Source: Fidelibacterota bacterium UBA2125
GTDB taxonomy: Bacteria; Fidelibacterota; Marinisomatia; Marinisomatales; S15-B10
Assembly (NCBI GenBank): GCA_002329125.1
Contig: DCXX01000065.1
Location: forward strand, 1 to 15,849
Length of the DNA: 15,849 bases
Direction of reading: 5' to 3'
Every line of letters begins with the position of its first letter. Within the stretch, counting starts at the first letter, position 1. The notes beneath the pieces were generated by a model. The model did not search any database. It was not told the DNA's origin and saw only the letters and a program-made list of their open reading frames with translations. Shown here piece by piece: positions 7,415 to 14,848 of this stretch. Made by a program: the position numbers and the translations under genes.

Positions 7415-8557
7415 TTGACTGAATCGGTAATTATTGATGCTGTTCGTTCACCAATTGGAATAAAACGAGGCCGAATGGTAGGCAACATCCGGCCCGATGA
7501 CCTAACAGCTCAAACACTTAAAGTATCACTTGAAAGAAATCCCGATTTACCATTAGAAAATATAGAAGATGTCGTTTTAGGATGTGGTTACCCTGAAGGG
7601 AGTCAAGGGATGCTTTTGGCCAGATCAGCGGCGGTGCTGGCGGGAATACCCATCGAGGCTGGTGCCAAGGTGGTGAACCGCCTGTGCGGCTCATCTATGG
7701 ATGCAGTTCATCAAATCAGCAGAGCGGTTGAAATTGGTGATCTTGAAGTGGGAATTGCCGCCGGTGTTGAGGATATGTTCAGCATACCCAGGGGCGGTTT
7801 CAATCCAGTTTATAATTCTGAACTGGAAAAGCAGAATTATTATATCCATATGGGATTGACGGCGGAGAATCTGGCGGCAGAGCTCAATATTTCTCGCGAA
7901 GATCAGGAAATCTTTTCTATTGCGTCCCACGAAAAAGCGTTGACAGCGCAAGTTGACGGCCGCTTCCACAATGAAATTGTACCTGTGAAGTTGGAGGACG
8001 GAACAACTGTTGAAGCAGATGAAGGACCCCGTACTCCTGACTTGGAGAAGATTCATTCTTTAAAACCTGCATTTTCGGAGAAGGGTACGGTAACCGCCGC
8101 CACAAGTTCTCCCTTTTCCATCGGGGCCGGTGCGGCCATTGTAACCAGCCGTCAGTTTGCTGAAAAGCACAGTCTGAATATTCGTGCTGAGATTGTATCA
8201 CGGGCTGTGGTGGGCGTGGAGTGGGAAAGGATGGGTGTGGGTCCGTTACCGGCTACTGAGAAAGCGCTGGACATAGCTGGACTAACAATGGATAATATTG
8301 ACATTATTGAGCTGAACGAGGCATTCGCTGCTCAGGCTCTTTATGTTATCAGGAAAGGTGAGTGGCCGGAAGAGAAGATCAATCTCCATGGAGGTGCCAT
8401 TGCCCTCGGTCATCCACTTGGTTGTTCAGGTGTTCGTATATTGACCACACTGATCAATGTGATGGAATTGAAAAAGGCGACATACGGTCTCGCCGCCATG
8501 TGTATCGGTAAGGGACAGGGAATTGCCACCATTCTTCGGAGACCAGATTTTCGTTAA
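7415..8557 (+). CDS. fadA: 3-ketoacyl-CoA thiolase, FadA type
   Basis: A cytosolic thiolase of 380 residues, close to E. coli FadA (387). It would cleave a 3-ketoacyl-CoA with CoA to give acetyl-CoA and a shortened acyl-CoA, or run in reverse. The nucleophile is C91 in VNRLCGSSMDAVH, nearly the FadA text. ELNEAFAAQ, the NLHGGAIALGHPLGCSG block (H333) and the second catalytic cysteine C363 in MCIGKGQGIAT are all intact. FadA usually works in a complex with FadB, but no hydratase/dehydrogenase gene is adjacent. Instead it is coupled to the third symporter by a Shine-Dalgarno that overlaps its stop. That suggests a role in breaking down the transported solute, or simple inclusion in the same transcript. 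Start is TTG. The FadA branch is well supported; its specific acyl substrate is not. Confidence 0.92.
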   Translation: MTESVIIDAVRSPIGIKRGRMVGNIRPDDLTAQTLKVSLERNPDLPLENIEDVVLGCGYPEGSQGMLLARSAAVLAGIPIEAGAKVVNRLCGSSMDAVHQISRAVEIGDLEVGIAAGVEDMFSIPRGGFNPVYNSELEKQNYYIHMGLTAENLAAELNISREDQEIFSIASHEKALTAQVDGRFHNEIVPVKLEDGTTVEADEGPRTPDLEKIHSLKPAFSEKGTVTAATSSPFSIGAGAAIVTSRQFAEKHSLNIRAEIVSRAVVGVEWERMGVGPLPATEKALDIAGLTMDNIDIIELNEAFAAQALYVIRKGEWPEEKINLHGGAIALGHPLGCSGVRILTTLINVMELKKATYGLAAMCIGKGQGIATILRRPDFR

Positions 8558-8579
8558 ATTGTCATGGAACTAAAGTAAA

Positions 8580-8601
8580 ACACATATTTAAACCAATGTG
8601 T
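8580..8601 (+). repeat. Inverted repeat in the thiolase-TatT spacer, possible operator
   Basis: ACACAT (8580-8585) and its exact reverse complement ATGTGT (8596-8601) flank ten AT-rich bases. No T-tract follows, so it is unlikely to be a terminator. It overlaps the -10 side of a weak candidate promoter (TTGTCA at 8559, CATATT at 8583, 18-base spacing), so it could be an operator or chance. Confidence 0.35.
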
Positions 8602-8633
8602 AAGCAAAAAGAGTTAAGAATCTGAAAATTGAT

Positions 8634-8640
8634 GGAGGGA
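8634..8640 (+). promoter_or_regulatory. Ribosome binding site of the TatT-like gene
   Basis: GGAGGGA lies eight bases before the ATG at 8649, supporting that start and marking this gene as well translated compared with most in the window. Confidence 0.65.
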
Positions 8641-8648
8641 GTTTCGAG

Positions 8649-9413
8649 ATGAAAAAGAGTGTTATTATCTTCACAACCTTGCTTTGCACACTGTTTTCGG
8701 CTCAATCGAACCTTGAAAAGGGAAATGAATGGTATAATCGGCGGGCTGAAGGGGTAAGCGGCTTTATGGCCGCATCAGCTCCCATAGATTCTGCAATTTC
8801 ATATTTTGAACGCTCACTTGATGGTGGAGATGAAAAAGAAGCCGCCCTCATGCTTGTCAAAGCGCTTTATTTTAAAGGGGAATACACCACAAATGACAAA
8901 GAAGACAAAAAGACTATTTTCGATCGCGGAAAGCGGTTTGCGGAAAACTATATAGATCGTTACCCTGACTCAGCTTCGTTTCGCTATTGGTACTTGGTTA
9001 ATCTGGGAAGTTGGTCAAAAGCTTATGGTATTCTTACTGCTGCCCGGGAAGGGGTAGCGGACCTTATGAAGGAACATTCTGAAAGAATTATTGAACTCGA
9101 TCCCGGGTATGAGAACGGTGGAGGCTATTTCATGCTGGGTGCTGTTCATTTTGAGTCACCTTACATACCATTTCTTCTTTCCTGGCCGGATAATGACGAT
9201 GCTGTGGTATGGCTCCGGAAAGCCGTAGATACAGGAGGTGCCCGTTTAGTTCAAATGGTATATCTTGCGAAAGCGCTTTACAAAGACGGACAAAAGAGTG
9301 AAGCGATTTCGTTACTGAAAAAGGTAGCTAATTTTGAGCCGTCACCCTATGCCCTGGTTGAAGAGAGGGATGATATTCGCGAAGCGAGAGAGCTGCTGGA
9401 AGAATACAGATAA
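8649..9413 (+). CDS. Exported helical-repeat protein resembling TatT (TRAP-transporter-associated) proteins
   Basis: A 254-residue protein starting with a signal peptide (basic MKK, hydrophobic core, likely cut after SA18 before Q19). The rest is rich in helices of tetratricopeptide style. The stretch around residues 150-165 (LDPGYENGGGYFMLG), followed by SPYIPFLLSWPDNDDAVVWLRKAVD and a last repeat with YKDGQKSEAISLLKKV, matches my memory of the TatT family, periplasmic trimeric TPR proteins thought to help TRAP transporters capture ligands. No TRAP transporter gene is in the window, so the partner is unknown. C13 is not in a good lipobox, so I do not call it a lipoprotein. A generic TPR protein is the alternative. 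Confidence 0.68.
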   Translation: MKKSVIIFTTLLCTLFSAQSNLEKGNEWYNRRAEGVSGFMAASAPIDSAISYFERSLDGGDEKEAALMLVKALYFKGEYTTNDKEDKKTIFDRGKRFAENYIDRYPDSASFRYWYLVNLGSWSKAYGILTAAREGVADLMKEHSERIIELDPGYENGGGYFMLGAVHFESPYIPFLLSWPDNDDAVVWLRKAVDTGGARLVQMVYLAKALYKDGQKSEAISLLKKVANFEPSPYALVEERDDIREARELLEEYR

Positions 9414-9473
9414 TTACTGAATCTATTGAACTCTCAATGGAATCGTTATAAATTCCTCGACGTGAAACTGAGA

Positions 9474-10106
9474 ATGAAACCTCGGAGCATATTCATTCCG
9501 GTTTTGGCTATCACAGGGATACTCATTTTTAACTCTGTCTCGGCTCAGACCGGTGAAGATATTCTTGGAATGCGGCTATCCAAGCCCGTTTATGGAATGT
9601 CCCTGGAAACCGGTGATTTCGGAAATGGGGGGAGTATTTTCTTTTCGCGTCCTATCAATATGAAATTGCAGTGGTTTGGACAATTCAAAATGATGGATGT
9701 TACTGGTGAAGCAGAAATGCCTGTTGTTGATTACTGGACAGGGTATGTTTACAAGGCTAATCCGTTCAATCTTTGGCTCCTGCCGGCATTGACTGGTTTT
9801 AAGTTTCATCCTTTCATTGGTCAAATCGCCAATAATTTTTCACCTTTTTTTATGGTGGAAGCGGGTCCTGTTATCATTATGGATGTGCCTGAATACGGAA
9901 AGTTCAGTTACAAGATGAGCAATATTGAAACAACATACAATGGTGGCTTTGTTGTTGGTGCCGGTATCGATTTCATGATGGCACCCAAACGAGTTATGTC
10001 TCTTTTTCTCGGTTACGATTATATAAGTATTGGCGATGTGGTTGAAGGGCGGGATCATTATGGAGGAACTGTCCTGAAGATCATGATCGGCCGAAAATTG
10101 AAATAG
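9474..10106 (+). CDS. Exported protein of unknown function, probably outer-membrane beta structure
   Basis: I do not recognise the family. With the ATG at 9474 the protein has 210 residues and a good signal peptide, MKPRS then a long hydrophobic core, with a likely cut after VSA24 before Q25. The mature part alternates short aromatic and glycine-rich strands (SIFFSRPINMKLQWFGQF, NFSPFFMVEAGPVIIM, GGFVVGAGIDFMMAP, SLFLGYDYISIGDVV, GGTVLKIMIGRKL), the look of a small outer-membrane barrel. The frame is open upstream to a TTG at 9426 and a GTG at 9462, but those starts would put polar residues before the signal peptide and I see no good Shine-Dalgarno for any. It follows the TatT-like gene by about 60 bases and may share its transcript. 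The rsmE start is two bases after its stop. Confidence 0.68.
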   Translation: MKPRSIFIPVLAITGILIFNSVSAQTGEDILGMRLSKPVYGMSLETGDFGNGGSIFFSRPINMKLQWFGQFKMMDVTGEAEMPVVDYWTGYVYKANPFNLWLLPALTGFKFHPFIGQIANNFSPFFMVEAGPVIIMDVPEYGKFSYKMSNIETTYNGGFVVGAGIDFMMAPKRVMSLFLGYDYISIGDVVEGRDHYGGTVLKIMIGRKLK

Positions 10107-10108
10107 CT

Positions 10109-10846
10109 TTGCCGGAGCGAAGACATTTCATCATTAATCCCGAAAACCTTACCGGTGACCGGTTTATCCTGAATGGTCAGGAAGGTCATCACGCGGCCAG
10201 AGTTACAAGAATGAATTCAGATGATGAAATTACCTTGCTGGACGGTTCCGGCGCTGCCTACGAAGCAGTTGTAGATACTGTAAATGGTGACAGGATAGAG
10301 GGTAGGATTATTGACAAAATTGACAGATACCACGAACCGACTGTAAACATCCATCTTGGGGTCGGTATTTTGAAAGGTGTGAAGATGGATACGGTCATTG
10401 AAAAGTGTACTGAGCTGGGCGTCCGGTCTGTTACACCTCTGGTTCTGGATAACAGTGTTAAGCAAAACATCAACCAGCAAAGGCTTAAAAAGATTTCACT
10501 TTCCGCTATTAAACAGTGTGGCAGAGGTCTTCTCCCTGATGTGAACGATGCGCTGACACTTCATGAATGGTCTGAAAATTCTTCCGGAGAATTAAAATTC
10601 ATGCTTCACGATTCGCCTGAAAGTGCTCCTCTTATGGCAAAGCTAATGGCGTCCACCCCCCATTCTGAAGTTAGGCTTGTGGTCGGTCCTGAAGGTGGAT
10701 TTTCGCCTGCGGAAGTAGAGGCTCTTTCCGCCGCCGGTTTTATACAAACATCATTGGGCCGCAGACGCCTCCGGGCTGAGACGGCCGCCATTATGGCTGT
10801 GGTGCTTTGTGAACAAATTCTAAACCAGGGTCTGACAGTTGAGTGA
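10109..10846 (+). CDS. rsmE: 16S rRNA (uracil-1498-N3)-methyltransferase RsmE
   Basis: A 245-residue cytosolic SPOUT-class methyltransferase that methylates N3 of U1498 in 16S rRNA using S-adenosylmethionine. The N-terminal part is the PUA-like RNA-binding domain (HHAARVTRM, then LLDGSGAAYEA). The catalytic knot is marked by GVKMDTVIEKCTELGV, the SAM-binding loop VVGPEGGFSPAEVEAL (G193-F198) and LGRRRLRAETAA (from L216). The length is normal for the family. The start is TTG at 10109, two bases after the previous stop, with no strong Shine-Dalgarno, so translation may depend on the gene upstream. Its end overlaps the HIT gene by eight bases. Confidence 0.93.
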   Translation: MPERRHFIINPENLTGDRFILNGQEGHHAARVTRMNSDDEITLLDGSGAAYEAVVDTVNGDRIEGRIIDKIDRYHEPTVNIHLGVGILKGVKMDTVIEKCTELGVRSVTPLVLDNSVKQNINQQRLKKISLSAIKQCGRGLLPDVNDALTLHEWSENSSGELKFMLHDSPESAPLMAKLMASTPHSEVRLVVGPEGGFSPAEVEALSAAGFIQTSLGRRRLRAETAAIMAVVLCEQILNQGLTVE

Positions 10847-11183
10847 TTGCCTTTTTTGTAATATTGTTGATGGAGAGATTCCTGGTGATATTGTCTACGA
10901 TAGTGATTCCGTTCTCGCATTCAACGACATCAGTCCCGAGGCACCACATCACGTTTTGATCATACCTAAAAAACATATTCCAACTTTGAATGATATCTCA
11001 AATAGTGACCGTGATGTAGTAGGTGAACTTCACCTGGTGGCAAAACAGATTGCTGCTGAGCGAGGCATCTCCGGAAGCGGTTACAGGACAGTTTTCAATT
11101 GCAACAGCGATGCTGGTCAGGCTGTTTTTCATATTCATCTTCATCTACTTGGAGGGCGAAAAATGAGCTGGCCGCCGGGCTAG
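10839..11183 (+). CDS. HIT-family nucleotide hydrolase (HinT-like)
   Basis: A 114-residue histidine-triad protein. HinT enzymes are small cytosolic dimers that hydrolyse purine nucleoside phosphoramidates such as AMP-lysine. The N-terminus has a CLFC pair (C4, C7) and the usual DGEIPGDIVYDSDSVLAFNDI text, then PHHVLIIPKKHI. The triad is HIHLH (H98, H100, H102), followed by LLGGRKMSWPPG, the family's standard end. The start is a TTG at 10839, inside the last bases of rsmE, with AGGG (10827-10830) eight bases upstream as a plausible Shine-Dalgarno. The overlap makes an rsmE-HIT pair. Confidence 0.93.
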   Translation: MSDCLFCNIVDGEIPGDIVYDSDSVLAFNDISPEAPHHVLIIPKKHIPTLNDISNSDRDVVGELHLVAKQIAAERGISGSGYRTVFNCNSDAGQAVFHIHLHLLGGRKMSWPPG

Positions 11184-11184
11184 G

Positions 11185-11208
11185 TTTCTCAATCGCGGAG
11201 AAATTTTC
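11185..11208 (+). terminator. Weak possible terminator after the HIT gene
   Basis: TTTCTC (11185-11190) can pair with GAGAAA (11198-11203) around a seven-base loop, and TTTTC follows. Only two G-C pairs support the stem, so it is a weak call, but its place between the HIT gene and the smc promoter candidate is right. Confidence 0.4.
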
Positions 11209-11211
11209 AGG

Positions 11212-11240
11212 ATGACACCTCGGATTTACCTTTATAAAAT
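11212..11240 (+). promoter_or_regulatory. Candidate promoter of smc
   Basis: ATGACA (11212-11217) and TAAAAT (11235-11240) each match the standard sigma-70 hexamers at five of six places and are exactly 17 bases apart. The pair lies 31 bases before the smc start, in the only sizeable spacer on that side. Confidence 0.48.
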
Positions 11241-11271
11241 AATCACAATTAAATCTTAAACAGGGGCAGGT

Positions 11272-14200
11272 ATGTATATATCAGAACTGGCGTTGCACGG
11301 TTTTAAATCATTCGCGACCAAACAACGTTTGTCGTTTGGAGAAGGGATTACTGCAGTGGTGGGTCCCAACGGATGTGGAAAAACGAATATTGTGGATGCC
11401 GTTCGCTGGGTTTTGGGAGAACAGAAAATCCGTATGCTTCGGTCAACCCGCCTCGATGACATTATCTTTAACGGGTCGGATGCCAAGAAGGCATTGAGTG
11501 TCTGCGAAGTTTCTCTCACTGTCCACAATAACAAGGGGATGCTACCACTCGAGTACAACGATGTGGAGATAACCCGTCGCATTTTCCGCAATGGTGAAAG
11601 TGAATATATGATCAACCGAAACGGCTGCCGTCTGAAAGATATACACAATCTTTTTGTGGATACGGGCATGGGCGCCGATGCCTATTCTGTAATTGAACTT
11701 AAAATGATCGAAGATATTCTCAGTGAGAATGCAGATGACCGGCGCCGCATGTTCGAAGAGGCCGCCGGAATAAACAAGTACCGGCATCAAAGGCGGGCAA
11801 CACTTTTAAAGCTCGACGCCACCCATGCGGATCTGGAACGAGTCGACGATATCATCAGTGAGGTAGAAAATAAGGTGCACGGTCTGCAACTTCAGATGAA
11901 GCGTTACAAACGGCATGCAAAGCTGGTAGAACAGTTGCGGGATAGTGAAATTACCCTTGCATCACTCAGGCGTCAGTCCATCCTGAAAGAATTGGATCCA
12001 CTCAGGAAAAATGTTGACACTTTTGGCAAACAGTATTCTAACCGTATGGATGAAGAGAAAGGTAGGGAAGGCACTCTTGAAATATTGCGCAAGGAATACG
12101 AGAAGCAGCGGGAAGAACTGTCTAAGATTCAAACTGAAATCGATTCGTTTTCCGAGGAACGTCAGGTCTGTAGCAATCAAATGCTTGTTCTTTCTGAGCA
12201 GGAACGAGGTGCTGAACAAACCATTGAACGCCTTAATGATGAGATGACTGATGGTGAGCGAAAGAAAAAATCTCACTATCAACGCATAGAAGAGTTGGAA
12301 GCTGAGTATGCGGCAGTGGAACCGAAAGTTAAATCGGTAACAAAAGAGTATGAGTCCTTAATAGATGCACTGGAAAGGAGTGACGTAAAATACAGAGATG
12401 TCCAGAAGCGGCTCGATTCTTTATCTGAGACACAGATTGAGCATCTGAAAAAATTGAACAATTCACGTTCTCTTCGGGAAAGGACGGAGGAAATTGTTGA
12501 TGAAAAAATCCAGGCTCTTTCAGGGTTGGAAAAGCGCTCAGCTGATCACGATGAAGACAATATACGGCTTAAGTCGAAACAGAAATCACTCATTTCTGAG
12601 AGAAAAAAATGTGAAAAAACTGTTGATCAGAATAAGGTGGAAATGGAAGAGTTGGAATCATCAATTACCCAGTTTAGGGCTGAGAAACATGAGAATACAC
12701 TGGAGTTTCACCGCATAGCGAACCGTGTGGAGACGTTGGAATCTCAACTTCAGTTTTACAGGGAAGTGGTTGAAAGAGGAGAAGGCTATTCTGGTGGCGC
12801 CCGTCACATTCTGAACAACAGGGAAAAATTCCCCGCCGTGCTTGGTACCGTGGCTGATGTAATAGATGTGAAGGAAAAATACCGCCTTGCGGTGGAGGCG
12901 GCGCTAGGTCCTGTCTCTCAAAGCCTTATTTGCGAAGAGAGAAGTGACGCCCTGAAGCTCATAGAGCAGCTTTCAGATGAAGGTATGGGCAGAGTGTGGA
13001 TCATTCCGCTGGACGCCGTTCGCAACAAAGTATCGACTGTAGAAGAGTCTCTGACCGGTGTTGATGCATCATCTGTTGTAAAGTGCGAGAGCAAGTACCA
13101 GCCTATCGTTGACTGTTTTCTTAAGGGGACCCCCATTGTAAAAAAATCAGCCCATGCCGAAAAGTGCCTTGCCGAAGGTGATTATTTCAGTAATGTGGTG
13201 GACTTACAGGGTAACCTTTATTCAGGTACAGGTCTCATTATGTCACCGGAGAGCAGTGATGGGATTAAACTTCTCGGTCGCAAAGAAAGGATCGATTCTT
13301 TGGACAGAGAGATCGGCAAACTGGTTAGAAATAGTGAAGAAGTGAAATCGAAGATTAATTCTATGGACACAGCCCTTGATCATGCTGAGAAAAAACATGA
13401 AAAGCTATCAACGGAACTTCGGGAAGCTGTTGATCTATTAACCCGAACTGAAAACGATATTAACAAAATAGAATATGGTATTTCACAAAATCTTGAAACA
13501 CAGCAGGCTATAACTCATGAAATTATCTCAGCGAAATCTGAATTACTTAACTATCAAAAAAGCCTGGATAACCTTATCCCTATTCTGAAAACGGAAGAAG
13601 AAAAGCTAACCACATTTCAGACAAAACTGGATGAGACGAAAAAGCAGGTGGAAGCAGCCCAAAATGATAGGGAAGAGAAAAACAATAATGTTCAGGATTG
13701 TAGAATCCAGCTCATTTCTCTTGAAGGTAGTCGGGACAATATTGAGTTCAGAATCAAAGCATCCGGTGAGGCTATAAAGGAAAATGATGAGAGAGCAGAT
13801 GCCATAACAATGGAAGTCTCATCTTTAGGAGACCAGATCGAAGGGATGAAATCCGAGAGATCAGACGCCGAAAAGAACCATAAAAAACTTTCAGCCAAAT
13901 TGAAAAAGGCACTTTCGGTCAAAAATCTTAAGGATGATGCTTTTCGGGAGACATATCGCCAGATTGAAGAAGAGGAACGGATCATTCGGGAAGAACAGCG
14001 TGAACGGGAGCGCATGGCTGAAGAAGCTAAAAGAATTGAACTCCGCATTGCCGATCATGAAGGTGAGCTGCGCCGTATCCAAGAGAGGATTCAGGAGAAG
14101 TATAATGAAAAGATTCCCGATGTGGTGGAACGAAACATATCGGACAGCGATCTGGCGCTGGAAATTGACAGGCTTGAGCGAAGTATTGAAAGAATTGGTC

Positions 14201-14787
14201 CTATTAACATGGCAGTTAAAGATGAGTTCGAGGAGGAAAACAACCGCCTGGGATTCTTACAGCGCCAGCAGACCGACCTTTTGGAATCGGAACAGAAACT
14301 TCTTGAAACAATGAATAAAATTGACACGGCAGCCAGAAAACAGTTTTTGAAAACATTTGAACTGATTCGCACCAATTTCAAAAAGACATTCACCATGTTT
14401 TTTGAGGGAGGTGAATCGGATCTCGAGTTGATAGGTGACGATGATCCGCTGGAAGCCGACCTCAATATTCTCGCCAAGCCACCTGGAAAACATACAAGAA
14501 ACCTGCGGATGCTCTCATCAGGAGAGAAGGCGCTGACAGCTATTTCGCTTCTTTTCGCTATCTATCTGGTGAAGCCCAGTCCATTCTGTATTCTCGATGA
14601 GGTGGACGCACCTCTGGATGATAACAATATTGCCAAATTCACCCGCGTACTCGGGAAGTTTTCCGGACAGACACAGTTCATCATTGTGACGCATAATAAA
14701 CTGACGATGGAAGCGGCGCAATTTCTTTATGGTGTCACTATGGCCCAGTCGGGTGTCTCAAAAATTGTTTCTGTTCAGCTCGACTGA
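11272..14787 (+). CDS. smc: Chromosome segregation ATPase SMC
   Basis: A full-length 1171-residue SMC, the core of bacterial condensin, which compacts and helps separate chromosomes with ScpA and ScpB (neither is in the window). The N-terminal head has Walker A GPNGCGKT (31-38), followed by NIVDAVRWVLGEQ. Long coiled-coil arms run from about 165 to 500 and 675 to 1010, rich in E, K, R and Q. The hinge begins near GYSGGARHIL (G505) and extends to about 670. The C-terminal head has the signature LSSGEK (1081-1086) and Walker B CILDEVDAPLDD (D1109, E1110), then a THNKLTMEAA switch. The signature has serine where most SMCs have glycine (LSGGEK), and Walker A ends in CGKT, not SGKS; both fit FCB-group SMCs as I recall them. 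AGGGGCAGG before the ATG supports the start. Confidence 0.97.
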   Translation: MYISELALHGFKSFATKQRLSFGEGITAVVGPNGCGKTNIVDAVRWVLGEQKIRMLRSTRLDDIIFNGSDAKKALSVCEVSLTVHNNKGMLPLEYNDVEITRRIFRNGESEYMINRNGCRLKDIHNLFVDTGMGADAYSVIELKMIEDILSENADDRRRMFEEAAGINKYRHQRRATLLKLDATHADLERVDDIISEVENKVHGLQLQMKRYKRHAKLVEQLRDSEITLASLRRQSILKELDPLRKNVDTFGKQYSNRMDEEKGREGTLEILRKEYEKQREELSKIQTEIDSFSEERQVCSNQMLVLSEQERGAEQTIERLNDEMTDGERKKKSHYQRIEELEAEYAAVEPKVKSVTKEYESLIDALERSDVKYRDVQKRLDSLSETQIEHLKKLNNSRSLRERTEEIVDEKIQALSGLEKRSADHDEDNIRLKSKQKSLISERKKCEKTVDQNKVEMEELESSITQFRAEKHENTLEFHRIANRVETLESQLQFYREVVERGEGYSGGARHILNNREKFPAVLGTVADVIDVKEKYRLAVEAALGPVSQSLICEERSDALKLIEQLSDEGMGRVWIIPLDAVRNKVSTVEESLTGVDASSVVKCESKYQPIVDCFLKGTPIVKKSAHAEKCLAEGDYFSNVVDLQGNLYSGTGLIMSPESSDGIKLLGRKERIDSLDREIGKLVRNSEEVKSKINSMDTALDHAEKKHEKLSTELREAVDLLTRTENDINKIEYGISQNLETQQAITHEIISAKSELLNYQKSLDNLIPILKTEEEKLTTFQTKLDETKKQVEAAQNDREEKNNNVQDCRIQLISLEGSRDNIEFRIKASGEAIKENDERADAITMEVSSLGDQIEGMKSERSDAEKNHKKLSAKLKKALSVKNLKDDAFRETYRQIEEEERIIREEQRERERMAEEAKRIELRIADHEGELRRIQERIQEKYNEKIPDVVERNISDSDLALEIDRLERSIERIGPINMAVKDEFEEENNRLGFLQRQQTDLLESEQKLLETMNKIDTAARKQFLKTFELIRTNFKKTFTMFFEGGESDLELIGDDDPLEADLNILAKPPGKHTRNLRMLSSGEKALTAISLLFAIYLVKPSPFCILDEVDAPLDDNNIAKFTRVLGKFSGQTQFIIVTHNKLTMEAAQFLYGVTMAQSGVSKIVSVQLD

Positions 14788-14848
14788 ATACTCATATTTA
14801 TCTCAATCTCTGTTTGTATCTTTTACCTTTAGTACGTAATTATAGATA

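Noticed and set aside
7054..7488. A 144-codon minus-strand frame spanning the symporter-thiolase junction
   Set aside because: It runs opposite two clearly coding genes and their Shine-Dalgarno junction, with no recognisable domain.
11256..11669. A 137-codon minus-strand frame over the start of smc
   Set aside because: It is antisense to the Walker A head of SMC and has no family features.
12779..13290. The non-coiled-coil region in the middle of SMC, considered as a possible inserted domain
   Set aside because: Its position and the GYSGGARHIL and GTVADVIDV text fit the normal SMC hinge.
14788..14848. The 61-base spacer after smc as terminator or promoter
   Set aside because: It is T-rich but I found no stem of useful length and no convincing -35/-10 pair.
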